A stretch of 42,376 bases of DNA, taken from an uncultured Mycobacteriaceae bacterium. GTDB lineage: Bacteria; Actinomycetota; Actinomycetes; Mycobacteriales; Mycobacteriaceae. The translations under genes were made by a program, and so were the position numbers. Under the pieces are notes generated by a model. The model saw only the letters and a program-made list of their open reading frames with translations. It did not search any database and was not told where the DNA came from. Positions 32,822 to 41,024 of the stretch are shown in pieces (position 1 is the stretch's first letter; each line of letters begins with the position of its first letter). The stretch lies in the NCBI GenBank assembly GCA_902826815.1, contig CADEGF010000058.1:1-42376 (forward strand). Reading direction: 5' to 3'.

Positions 32822-33610
32822 CTACGAACTCGACGGCGTCCACCGTCCGCGGGCGAGAATCCCTGTGGTGTAGTCGGATACGGCCGACACGATGTGTCGC
32901 TGCAGTCCCGTGTCGAGCAGATGTGTGACTACCGCGATACCGAGCGCGCGGTAGTCGTCGATGAGCCCGGCGACCTCGTCCATCTCGTCCGGCTTGGGTA
33001 CATACCCGGCCCCGTAACGGGCGGCGATGGCCTCCTCCAGCGCGGCGACCAGAACGGCCGCCAGCCCGTCGACCGTGCCGCTGGTGGAGTCGACCACCCG
33101 CAGGATCATCTGGACGTAGGAGAGCTGATCGGTGGACCGCGTGACGATCTCGGCCATCGTCGGATGGGTCAGCGACACCGAGTTCTCGACGAGTTCGGCG
33201 AGCCCGCACGACAACAGCCGTTGCGCTTCGTCGCAGTCGGGATCGAGATCGAGGGCCCGCGTTGCCGGGCGCGCATCGTCGCCCCTGCTGCCGAGGATCG
33301 CCTGCTGGACACCCAAGATCGCGGCGAGGTCGTGGCCCTCGCGCATGCGGTCGAAGAACTCGGCGATGTGCGCGCTGTTGAAGCCCTTGCGGAGCAGCTG
33401 GCTGATCGTCTTCAGCTGTGACAGGTGGTAGTCGTCGTAGAAGGCCGAGCGCCCCTGCCTGCGCGGCGGGTCGAGCAGGCCGCGTTCCCGGTAGGCGCGG
33501 ATATTGCGGGAGCTGACGCCCGAGATCCGCGCGAGGTCGTCGAGTCGGTACTCAGCCAAGCCTGCGCACCAGACGTCGACGACGGGGACAGCAACCTCGC
33601 ATTCGGACAC
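32822..33610 (-). CDS. MerR-family transcriptional regulator
   Basis: A 262-residue regulator with an N-terminal MerR winged helix (YRLDDLARISGVSSRNIRAYRE, key residues SGVSSRNIRAY) and a coiled segment, then a long C-terminal domain of about 150 residues with no metal-binding cysteine cluster; this suggests an organic ligand or protein partner. Start is taken as GTG 33610, with GGGGG 7 bp upstream; a TTG at the YRLDD end is possible. It converges with the polyamine-type importer and diverges from the MFS gene; either could be its target. Confidence 0.82.
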   Translation of the reverse strand: MSECEVAVPVVDVWCAGLAEYRLDDLARISGVSSRNIRAYRERGLLDPPRRQGRSAFYDDYHLSQLKTISQLLRKGFNSAHIAEFFDRMREGHDLAAILGVQQAILGSRGDDARPATRALDLDPDCDEAQRLLSCGLAELVENSVSLTHPTMAEIVTRSTDQLSYVQMILRVVDSTSGTVDGLAAVLVAALEEAIAARYGAGYVPKPDEMDEVAGLIDDYRALGIAVVTHLLDTGLQRHIVSAVSDYTTGILARGRWTPSSS

Positions 33611-33711
33611 TGTAATACCCCCAGCGTGGTTGTGAGCGAAGTCGTGACCGGTTCAGCCACGATGTCATCCTTAGCCAAGCCATAGGCACTTGCCTGGACA
33701 TATGGAGCAGA

Positions 33712-33803
33712 AGTGACATACGTCACCACACAGCCAAGCAATTTCAGCCAACTTCAGAGGGTCGTTACCGACTATTCCTGACGGCCGGGTGAGTGATCTC
33801 ACC
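33712..33803. promoter_or_regulatory. two palindromes in the MerR/MFS divergent region
   Basis: GTGACATACGTCAC (33712-33725) has perfect 5-bp arms. GGTGAG-4-CTCACC (33788-33803) has perfect 6-bp arms. Both lie in the 279-bp gap 33611-33889 between divergent genes and may be operators, one perhaps for the MerR protein. No gene is seen in the gap. Confidence 0.35.
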
Positions 33804-33889
33804 GGTAATGAACTGGCATATCCGCAGCCCGCTACGAGACCATGAAGCGGTCAGTCATTAAGACAAAGGCACCGACGAGGAGTTTCTGC

Positions 33890-35167
33890 GTGCGTCCCTG
33901 GATCGTGTGGGCCACCGGACTGCTTGCCTATATCGTCGCCGTCCTCGACCGCACCACGCTTGGCGTCTCAGGTCTCGAGGCAGGCGATCGCTTCACCGCC
34001 GGCCCCGGCCTGCTGTCGTCCTTCGTCGTCCTGCAGATCGTTGTGTATGCGGGCGCCCAGGTGCCGGCCGGCCTGCTGCTCGACCGGTTCGGCTCGAAGA
34101 CGCTGATCCTCTCCGGCGCCATGGTGATGGCGGCAGGCCAGCTGACGCTGGCATTCACCGAATCGCTGCCTACGGCCATCGCCGCCCGTGCGGTGGTGGG
34201 TCTCGGCGACGCGGTCACGTTCATCTCGGTGTTGCGACTGGTGCCGCACTGGTTTCGGCCGAGCCAGGTTCCGCTGGTGACCCAGCTGACCGGCATCTGC
34301 GGCCAGCTCGGCCAGGTGCTCTCGGCGGTGCCGTTTCTGGCGTTGCTCGCGGGTGAGGGCTGGACAAGGGCGTACCTGTCGGTGGTCGCACTCGGCGTGG
34401 TGTCGATCGTGTTGACGTTCGCCTTGGTCAAGAACACTCCGAACGGCAAGGTAGAAGACCCGCCATCGACATCGGTCAAGGAAGTCTGGGCCAGCGTCAA
34501 GACCGTATGGCTGCGACCAGGAACGCGCCTGGGCTTCTTCACCCACATGGGCAGCCAGTTCTCGGTGACCGTCTTCGCGCTGATGTGGGGGCTGCCCTAC
34601 CTGACCGTCGGGCAGGGGCTGTCGATCCACGTCGCCGGCACGCTGCTGAGCCTGTCGGTCGTCACCGGCATCGTCGCGGGCATCCTGATCGGCATCTTCA
34701 CCGGACGCAAGCCCCATCGAAGGTCGCGCCTCGTGCTGGCGATCATCGCGAGCAACGCCGCGATTTGGACCGTCGTGTTGGCGCTGCCCTCCGCCGCGCC
34801 GCTGTGGCTACTGACGCTGCTCATCATCGTCATCTCGGTCGGCGGCCCCGGCTCGATGGTCGGCTTCGACTTCGCGCGCACATTCAACCCAAGCGCCACC
34901 CTCGGCACCGCCCAGGGCATGGTCAATATGGGCGGCTTCCTGGCGTCCCTGCTGGTGATGCAGGTGATGGGCGTGGTGATCGGCGCGGTGGGCGGTTACT
35001 CGTTCGAATCGTTCCGGCTGGCATGGACGGTCCAGTATGCGATCTGGGCGCTGGCGACGGTCGGCATCCTGATCACCCGCAAGAAGACGCGCAAGCTGAT
35101 GGCTGAGGAGCGAAATCTGTTGGAGGGCTTCGACCCACATCCGCCGGAGCCCGCGCAGACGCGGTAG
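33890..35167 (+). CDS. major facilitator superfamily transporter
   Basis: A 425-residue membrane protein with about 12 hydrophobic helices. The MFS loop motif between helices 2 and 3 is seen as AGLLLDRFGSKTLILSG, and a helix-4 arginine stretch as ARAVVGLGDAVTFISV. The start is set at GTG 33890, because GAGGAG lies 7 bp upstream; ATG 33842 would add 16 residues without a clear binding site. The short cytoplasmic C-terminus is acidic and Pro-rich. Direction and substrate of transport cannot be told. Confidence 0.85.
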   Translation: MRPWIVWATGLLAYIVAVLDRTTLGVSGLEAGDRFTAGPGLLSSFVVLQIVVYAGAQVPAGLLLDRFGSKTLILSGAMVMAAGQLTLAFTESLPTAIAARAVVGLGDAVTFISVLRLVPHWFRPSQVPLVTQLTGICGQLGQVLSAVPFLALLAGEGWTRAYLSVVALGVVSIVLTFALVKNTPNGKVEDPPSTSVKEVWASVKTVWLRPGTRLGFFTHMGSQFSVTVFALMWGLPYLTVGQGLSIHVAGTLLSLSVVTGIVAGILIGIFTGRKPHRRSRLVLAIIASNAAIWTVVLALPSAAPLWLLTLLIIVISVGGPGSMVGFDFARTFNPSATLGTAQGMVNMGGFLASLLVMQVMGVVIGAVGGYSFESFRLAWTVQYAIWALATVGILITRKKTRKLMAEERNLLEGFDPHPPEPAQTR

Positions 35168-35203
35168 CAGACCCGGTTGCAGTCGAAGCGCCGACCGAAG
35201 TCG

Positions 35204-35219
35204 CGACGAATGTTCGTCG
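35204..35219. terminator. palindrome between converging MFS and LtrA genes
   Basis: CGACGAA-TG-TTCGTCG is a perfect 7-bp inverted repeat in the 148-bp convergent gap 35168-35315. It could act as a terminator for both genes, but there is no T-run. Nothing else is seen in the gap. Confidence 0.3.
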
Positions 35220-35315
35220 GCTCCCAAAGAATGGCGGCCGCTTCTTGACCGGACCCTCGAAGGCTCGCAATCGCGAGACGGTGGCGCCGCTCACAGACCC
35301 CGCGACTTCGGGCGG

Positions 35316-36605
35316 CTACAAAAAGGGCTTACCCGACCGGTTGCCCTCTAAACGCGCCGCGATGGCGTCCTCGGCATGCCGGTAGCCGAGCACTTCATAC
35401 CCGATGACGCTCACCGCGGGAGCGAGCATGACGATCAGCAGGGCGTTGGCCATCGACATACCCCTGCCTGCCAGCACCACCGCAGCGATAAGCACTGCAC
35501 CGGTGAGGACGATGAGCAGCAGGTGGAACACGTCGAGCGTGCCGAGGAGCCAGGAGTAGAGCACGTAGACGGCCGCGATGTAGATCGCGACCGGTATCGC
35601 GACGGACAGCACGGTGGCCACTGCGTCCAGCTTCGAGTGGTGCTCGACGTAGTAGGCGGCGGCGTGCAATCCGGCGCCGGTGGCCACGATCGTGCCGAAC
35701 ACCACAAGATGCAGATATCCGAACCGGAAGGACAGGTCGCGACGGCCCTCGAGCAACCGCGACTGCGGCACGCTGAAGTAGATCCACCACATGCCGAACG
35801 TCAGACCGGTCCCCGCCACCGCGACCAGGACCGCCGCCACGCTCCAACCCTGCGAAGAGACGACCGCCGACAGCGAGGCGACGGTGCCGACGACCCCCTC
35901 ACCGAGCGCGATGATGGTGAGCAGCGAATAGCGTTCGGCGATGTGGTGTGGGTGCCACGGGGTGCCGCCCATGCGGCGTTCGGCCAGCAACGGCCCGGAC
36001 ATCTCGAACGCCACCAAGAGCGCTGCCCACGCGAGCGTCGTGACGACCGACGTGCTGACCGGGATCATCGCGATCCAGCCGATCTGCGCGACGGTGACGA
36101 CGGTCGCGTAGGTCAGGCACGCCGAGCGGTGCTGCGGATCCTGTTTCGCCGCCCGTAACCACTGCGCCACCAAGGCGATTCGCATCACCACGTAACCGGC
36201 CACCATCACCCGGTTTTCGACGTGACCACCCTTGGCTATCGACGCATATATCTCGGGCAGTCCGAGCGCGAGGATGATGACCCCGACCATCTGCAGCATC
36301 GTCAACAGGCGGTACACCCAGTCGTCGGTGTCGTAAGCCGATGCGAACCAGCTGAAGTTGATCCACGCCCAGCAGATGGAGAATGTCGCGAAGACGAACG
36401 AAGCCAGCCCGGCACTGACGTGATCCTCGGCGAGTTGGTGGGCGAACTCGGATGCGGCGATGCCGAAGCCGATCACGAACGTGAGGTCGAACAACAGCTC
36501 GAGCGGGGTGGCCGCCCGATGTGACTCGTCGGGGTCGCGGCCGGTCATCTTGCGGATCCGATGCACCTCGACCCGCTGGGGCCTGCGCGGCTCAACCTCA
36601 TTCAT
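35316..36605 (-). CDS. low temperature requirement protein A (LtrA) family membrane protein
   Basis: A 429-residue integral membrane protein with about 11-12 hydrophobic helices. The family signature ATPLELLFDLTFVIGFG lies near the N-terminus after a basic tail, and a conserved HIAERYSLLTIIALGE stretch is in the middle. The family was named from a Listeria mutant that fails to grow in the cold; its molecular role is unknown. Start is ATG 36605, 15 codons inside the longest frame, with CAGG upstream. It is divergent from a SARP-like regulator across 136 bp. Confidence 0.85.
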   Translation of the reverse strand: MNEVEPRRPQRVEVHRIRKMTGRDPDESHRAATPLELLFDLTFVIGFGIAASEFAHQLAEDHVSAGLASFVFATFSICWAWINFSWFASAYDTDDWVYRLLTMLQMVGVIILALGLPEIYASIAKGGHVENRVMVAGYVVMRIALVAQWLRAAKQDPQHRSACLTYATVVTVAQIGWIAMIPVSTSVVTTLAWAALLVAFEMSGPLLAERRMGGTPWHPHHIAERYSLLTIIALGEGVVGTVASLSAVVSSQGWSVAAVLVAVAGTGLTFGMWWIYFSVPQSRLLEGRRDLSFRFGYLHLVVFGTIVATGAGLHAAAYYVEHHSKLDAVATVLSVAIPVAIYIAAVYVLYSWLLGTLDVFHLLLIVLTGAVLIAAVVLAGRGMSMANALLIVMLAPAVSVIGYEVLGYRHAEDAIAARLEGNRSGKPFL

Positions 36606-36741
36606 GACCTGCAGAGTTTGCCCAGCCGACGCCGCACTGTCCAGGCGCACCAGAGACAGGTAGTCGACTACGCATGCCGTGGCGCCCCGCGCTTCGCATC
36701 ATCGAGCGCAGAGGCTCATGCGACGCGGAAGGCGGCACGCG

Positions 36742-37248
36742 ATGTCGGAACAGTTCACGGTCACGATGCTGGGTGGCTTCGAGGTCCACCGCGATGGCCT
36801 GCCGCTCCTACTGCCGCCCTCATGTCAGCGTCTGGTCGCCCTCGCCGCGTTGAAACGCCGTGCGGTGCCGCGCAGTTGGCTGTGCAGGACGCTGTGGCCG
36901 ACGACCCGGCCGGACCGGGCGACGGCACGGTTGCGCACCACGCTGTGGCGGCTGCGTCCGATGGGTGCCGGGGCCCTGCTGTCGGTCGCACCGCAATCGA
37001 TCGCGCTCGCAGAAGGCGTGTCGGTGGACTGGCATGACTCGGTCGACTTGATCGGACAGTTGCTTGGCCGCAGCGACTCGGCCGACCCGGATGACGACGT
37101 CGCCGCAGAACTGCTCCCGTTGCTGCGGGAGGGTGCACTCCTCGACGGCTGGACCGACAACTGGAACGCATACGCCAGGGAAACCTACCGTGACCTGCGG
37201 CTCGATGCACTCGACGCACTCGTAAGTGCACACGCGCAGAACGGGTAG
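36742..37248 (+). CDS. short SARP/AfsR-like DNA-binding protein
   Basis: A 168-residue protein with an OmpR-type winged-helix at the N-terminus (FTVTMLGGFEVHRDG, SCQRLVALAALKRR, LWPTTRPDRATARLRTTLWR) as in SARP activators, followed by only part of the bacterial transcriptional activator domain (about residues 100-168). There is no ATPase or sensor domain, so it is much shorter than AfsR-type proteins. GGAAGG lies 9 bp before the ATG. It is divergent from the LtrA-family gene, which it may control. Confidence 0.75.
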   Translation: MSEQFTVTMLGGFEVHRDGLPLLLPPSCQRLVALAALKRRAVPRSWLCRTLWPTTRPDRATARLRTTLWRLRPMGAGALLSVAPQSIALAEGVSVDWHDSVDLIGQLLGRSDSADPDDDVAAELLPLLREGALLDGWTDNWNAYARETYRDLRLDALDALVSAHAQNG

Positions 37249-37335
37249 TGAACTACTCGTGCGTGTCGCTGTGAACAATTCCTACGCTTTCATCGTGCAA
37301 TAGAGACACACCGATTGAAAGACCGGGAGAGAGCC

Positions 37336-37452
37336 ATGAACGCGCTACTCGTGACCTGCCTGAGCCTGGCGGCACCGCTCGCCGCGCTCGGCGTGCACGA
37401 GTTGCAGGCGCGGCTCGAGCGCTGGGACTACGAGCGGCACTCCGAGGACTAA
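37336..37452 (+). CDS. 38-residue small membrane-associated protein
   Basis: ATG 37336 to TAA 37450-37452, preceded by GGGAGAGAG at good distance. The N-terminal half (NALLVTCLSLAAPLAALGV) is hydrophobic, and the C-terminal half (QARLERWDYERHSED) is strongly charged and amphipathic. From memory, near-identical small proteins recur in mycobacterial genomes; function unknown. It stands alone, 87 bp after the SARP-like gene and before R2 copy B. Confidence 0.7.
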   Translation: MNALLVTCLSLAAPLAALGVHELQARLERWDYERHSED

Positions 37453-37499
37453 TCTCGGTCGAGTCTTTAATTCGTATGCAGCTTTGTGCGCTAGTTTCG

Positions 37500-37557
37500 T
37501 CGAACGTGCGCTGGCTGCGAATATTCGTCCGTTTTTTCGCAGTACGTTCACGTTCGA
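37500..37557 (+). repeat. stem-loop repeat family R2, copy B
   Basis: Outer arms TCGAACGTG (37500-37508) and CACGTTCGA (37549-37557) and inner arms CTGCGAA (37515-37521) and TTCGCAG (37536-37542) pair perfectly, separated by a 6+6-nt internal loop and capped by a 14-nt loop with a T-run. A second copy is at 187-245. It lies between the 38-residue gene and the PPOX gene. Confidence 0.7.
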
Positions 37558-37598
37558 TGCGAGACATTAGATGGAATTGCCGGGCTAGATTCGGTCGA

Positions 37599-38021
37599 GT
37601 GGACGAACTCTCCGACGACGTAATCGATTTCATCTCTGAGGGCACCAAGACCGCGAAGCTCGGTTACACCGCATCCGACGGCCGCCCGCTGGTCGCTCCC
37701 GTCTGGTTTGTGGTGGACGACGGCACGCTGGCCTTCAACACCGGCAAGGACACCGCCAAGGCCCGTGCCCTGGCCCGCGACCCGCGCGCGGTGATCTGCG
37801 TGGACGACGACCGGCCGCCGTACTCGTTCGTCCAGGTGCAGGGAACCGTTTCGATCAGTGAGGATCCCGCCGATGTGCTCGCCGTCGCGACCAGGGCAGG
37901 TGGCCGGTACATGGGTGCCGACCGGTCCGAGGAGTACGGCCGCCGCAATGCGGTGCCCGGCGAATTGGTAGTCCGCCTGCGACCGACAAAGGTGATCAAG
38001 GCCTTCGGTCTCGCTGAATAG
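37599..38021 (+). CDS. PPOX-class oxidoreductase (FMN/F420-binding split barrel)
   Basis: A 140-residue split-barrel flavoprotein of the pyridoxamine-5'-phosphate-oxidase-like family. Typical stretches are TAKLGYTASDGRPLVAPVWF, with its Arg-Pro and VAPVWF strand, LAFNTGKDTAKARAL (cofactor-phosphate binding) and RYMGADRSEEYGRRN. In mycobacteria such proteins often use F420H2 to reduce organic substrates. GTG 37599 gives the usual family length; ATG 37557 would start inside the R2 repeat. Substrate unknown. Confidence 0.8.
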   Translation: MDELSDDVIDFISEGTKTAKLGYTASDGRPLVAPVWFVVDDGTLAFNTGKDTAKARALARDPRAVICVDDDRPPYSFVQVQGTVSISEDPADVLAVATRAGGRYMGADRSEEYGRRNAVPGELVVRLRPTKVIKAFGLAE

Positions 38022-38080
38022 TCACAGCTGGCGCGACCAGTGCCCGCCATGGTTTACACAATGAACTAGGTTTGTCAGTC

Positions 38081-38611
38081 ATGGACGGCTACGCGTACGA
38101 CACTGCGCTGTTGATTCTGCGGGTGTGCCTCGGCCTCACCATGGCGGCACACGGCTATAACAAGTTCTTCGGCGGCGGCCGGATACCCGGCACCGCGGGG
38201 TGGTTCGAGAGCATCGGGATGAAACCAGGCATGCTGCACGCCCGTATCGCCGCGACGACCGAGATGGCGGCGGGCCTCGGGCTTGCCGTCGGCCTGCTCA
38301 CCCCCATCCCTGCGGCGGGCTTCGTCGCACTGATGCTGGTGGCGGCGTGGACCGTGCACCGCCCGAACGGCTTCTTCATCGTCAAGGAGGGCTACGAGTA
38401 CAACGTCATCCTCGGCGTCACCGCCGTGGCATTGGCCGGACTCGGCGCAGGCCGGTTCAGCCTCGACTACGCCCTCTTCTCGGGCACCGGACTCTACAAC
38501 TTCCTGCACGGCTGGTGCGGACTACTGATCGCCGCCGGGCTCGGCCTCGCGGGCGGCATCGGCCAGCTGGTGCTGTTCTGGCGGCCGCCGCAGAAGTCGG
38601 ACGCTAGCTGA
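38081..38611 (+). CDS. DoxX-family membrane protein
   Basis: A 176-residue protein with four hydrophobic helices. The DoxX start LLILRVCLGLTMAAHGYNKFF is recognisable by its RxxLGxxMxxHGxxK pattern. Family members are linked to thiol/redox homeostasis at the membrane in mycobacteria, with no firm reaction. The ATG at 38081 has TAGG about 10 bp upstream. Its last 8 bp overlap the 3' end of the converging amidohydrolase gene. Confidence 0.85.
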   Translation: MDGYAYDTALLILRVCLGLTMAAHGYNKFFGGGRIPGTAGWFESIGMKPGMLHARIAATTEMAAGLGLAVGLLTPIPAAGFVALMLVAAWTVHRPNGFFIVKEGYEYNVILGVTAVALAGLGAGRFSLDYALFSGTGLYNFLHGWCGLLIAAGLGLAGGIGQLVLFWRPPQKSDAS

Positions 38612-39887
38612 CCCGTCCTCCGACGATGGTCGTGGCGACCATGTCGGACGCCAGCGTCTCGACCACTGCCCCCGGTGTGAGCAGCATCAGATCGCCCGGT
38701 TGACCGACGTCCACGGTGCGCGGCACCGACGGGCGGTCCAAGTGGCCGAGAAACATGCGCAAAGCCTCGGCGGGGGTGACGCGCTCGTCGGGGCCGATGA
38801 CCTCTCCCCCTACAGCGCTGCGGTGAACCGCGGCGCGCATCGCGGCCCACGGGTCCATTCCGCCGAACGGCGCATCGGTGCTCGCCGCCAACGGGATACC
38901 GGCCCGCAGAAGCGACGCCACCCGCCACAGCGCAGGATGTTCTTCGGCGGGTACATCGCGCAGATAGTGCTCACCGCGTTCGGCGACGAAGTTGGGCTGG
39001 GTGACGACGGTGACGCCGGCTTCCACCAGGTCGGCGACCATGTCCTCGGGCACGATCGCGGCGTGTTCGATGCGATCGCGCGCGTGCCTGCCCGCTGCCC
39101 GCAGCGCGGCCAGCGCGACGACCAGTTGGGCGTGGGTCACGCAGTGCAGCGCGACGGGGCAGTCGTCATCGTGGTGTTCGGCAATCCATCCGGTGAGCTC
39201 GTCGACGTCGAGGCGGTCGTCGTGCAGGATTCGCTTTCCAGGAGCGAGGAAGTGCAGTCGCTGCGGAATCTCGCCGCGCCGGTGCGCCACCGACAGTGTG
39301 ACGACGTCATCGGCGGTGAGATCGGGTGTGGCGTCGGTGATTCCGGTGACGCCGTACCCGGCGAGACGGGCGGTGATCTCAGCGAGCGCCGTTGCCCGAC
39401 GCGGCAGCGCTCTCGCCCAGTCGTCGGCACTGTGCAGCCGGCCGTCGGGATGGTCGGTGAGGCCGACTCGGGAGAGCGCCGCGGAGTTCAGGATCCACAT
39501 CGCACCGCTGCGGTGCTGGATCCGAGTCGGGGTGTCGGCGATGAGCATATCGAGCTGGTCGCGGTCCAGTTCGCCCGCGACCGATGCGTGGTAGCCGATG
39601 GCGCGGATCCAGCCGTCGGCTCCCGGTTCCGCGGTTCTCAGCGCCTGTGCCAGTTGCGTTTTGGTCCGGATCTGCGGCGGTCCGACCGTAAGCGAGTCGA
39701 GCGCGGCGGCCATCGCGCGCAGGTGCAGATGATGGTCGTGTAGTCCGGGTAGCACCGCGCCCGTGTCGGCGTCGACCACCTGCTCGGAGCCCGATGGTTC
39801 AACGCGGTCGGCGATTTCGGCGATACGATCGCCGAGCCGGATATCGGCGATCCGGCCGTCAGGCAACATCGCACGCCGAATCAGCAT
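38604..39887 (-). CDS. amidohydrolase family 3 (YtcJ-like) metal-dependent hydrolase
   Basis: A 427-residue TIM-barrel hydrolase. Metal-binding motifs are HDHHLHL near residues 50-56, ALHCVTH, RIEHAAIV and STDAPFGG, all as in the YtcJ/PF07969 group, which hydrolyses N-acyl, carbamoyl or cyclic amide bonds. It overlaps the CoA transferase gene upstream by 7 bp and so is coupled to it. The link to two acyl-CoA enzymes suggests it processes a catabolic intermediate, but no substrate can be named. Confidence 0.85.
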   Translation of the reverse strand: MLIRRAMLPDGRIADIRLGDRIAEIADRVEPSGSEQVVDADTGAVLPGLHDHHLHLRAMAAALDSLTVGPPQIRTKTQLAQALRTAEPGADGWIRAIGYHASVAGELDRDQLDMLIADTPTRIQHRSGAMWILNSAALSRVGLTDHPDGRLHSADDWARALPRRATALAEITARLAGYGVTGITDATPDLTADDVVTLSVAHRRGEIPQRLHFLAPGKRILHDDRLDVDELTGWIAEHHDDDCPVALHCVTHAQLVVALAALRAAGRHARDRIEHAAIVPEDMVADLVEAGVTVVTQPNFVAERGEHYLRDVPAEEHPALWRVASLLRAGIPLAASTDAPFGGMDPWAAMRAAVHRSAVGGEVIGPDERVTPAEALRMFLGHLDRPSVPRTVDVGQPGDLMLLTPGAVVETLASDMVATTIVGGRVS

Positions 39888-41020
39888 GCGGCCAGCCGCT
39901 TTCCGACCAGCTGAAGGACCCGCTGATTGTCCGCTCCAAGCTCCGCCGCCGGCTTGGGCGGCGGCGGGGGAACTCGCGGCGGCCCATCGCTTTCCGAATC
40001 GAGTGCGAGCGCAGCGGCGGCGTACTCGGCGGCCACTTCCGCCAGCGCCACCTCAACGATCTCGCCGCCGCCGCGCCGAAGCGAATCGAGCACCGCCCGC
40101 GTGGCGGTGAGGCCGGTCAGCGGATCGGCGATCGCGTCGCCGACGAAGACGGGGCCTGCTCCGACCAGGCCACCGGCGACCGCGGCGTCGTCACCGAACG
40201 CGACGCGGCCGGCCTGCTCCCCTGACGTGCCATAGCCGGTGACGCGCAACCAGACTCGGCCGGGGCGAGCCCGCACCTGCTCGGCGCCGAGGCCGCGGAG
40301 GACCAGCGCCGCAGGCCGAGACCCCTCGATCACCACATCGGCGGCCTCGAGCAGTCGCCGCAGGCCATCACTCCCGAAGTCGGTGGCGTAGGAGAGTTTT
40401 GACGAGTTCAGCCAGTCGTAGAATCGCCGATCGCCGCGACGGGTGCCGTCGGGCCTGCTGTGCGCTTCGACCTTGACGACGGTCGCCCCGGCCGCCGCCA
40501 GCATCTGCCCGCACAACGGGCCTGCCCACATCGACGACAGGTCAGCGACGAGTAGGTCCGACATCCGGCGCGGCGCCGTGCGGCCGCTTTGCACGAATCG
40601 CGGTGGTGCGGCCCGGACTTCACCGAGCACCGCCGCCGGTAGGTCGAGCAGCCGCGCCCTCGCGACGAACTCGGCCGCATCACCGTCAGCGACCGCGGCG
40701 GCCACAGCCGTCCACGGGTCCACGGGTTGTCGGCTCGTCCCGAGAAGCGCGGGGACGGTGTCCACGTCGTCGACCCGCGACAGCGTCAGCGCGCACCAGC
40801 CGGTTCTGCTCTCCAGCAGCCGCGTCGCACCGCCCGCCGAGATCCGCCCCGCCGGTGCAAGCCCCAGCAGCCCGGCCCGACCGGTGAGGATCTCGTCGGC
40901 ATCGACGGTCACGACGCCACCGAGATCGGCTGCATCGCCGCTGAGGTCGCTCGCGGTCCGCCGGGCACGCGCCAGCGCGGCGGCGGGGATACCCAACGAG
41001 CTCACCACGACATTCTGCAT
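39881..41020 (-). CDS. family III (CaiB/BaiF) CoA transferase with reversed domain order
   Basis: A 379-residue protein. Residues 155-320 match the beginning of CaiB-type CoA transferases (LLVADLSSMWAGPLCGQML, TVVKVEAH, WLRVTGYGTSG, and FGDDAAVAGG with the likely catalytic Asp at 277 or 278). Residues 50-135, which come first, look like the end of a normal CaiB enzyme (TRLLESRTGWCALTL, DPWTAVAAAV, LLDLPAAVLGE). So the chain is effectively permuted relative to the usual N-to-C order. It should move CoA between carboxylic acids. Start is ATG 41020, 4 bp after the crotonase stop; a longer frame is a shadow of that gene. Confidence 0.8.
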   Translation of the reverse strand: MQNVVVSSLGIPAAALARARRTASDLSGDAADLGGVVTVDADEILTGRAGLLGLAPAGRISAGGATRLLESRTGWCALTLSRVDDVDTVPALLGTSRQPVDPWTAVAAAVADGDAAEFVARARLLDLPAAVLGEVRAAPPRFVQSGRTAPRRMSDLLVADLSSMWAGPLCGQMLAAAGATVVKVEAHSRPDGTRRGDRRFYDWLNSSKLSYATDFGSDGLRRLLEAADVVIEGSRPAALVLRGLGAEQVRARPGRVWLRVTGYGTSGEQAGRVAFGDDAAVAGGLVGAGPVFVGDAIADPLTGLTATRAVLDSLRRGGGEIVEVALAEVAAEYAAAALALDSESDGPPRVPPPPPKPAAELGADNQRVLQLVGKRLAAC

Positions 41021-41024
41021 CGGC

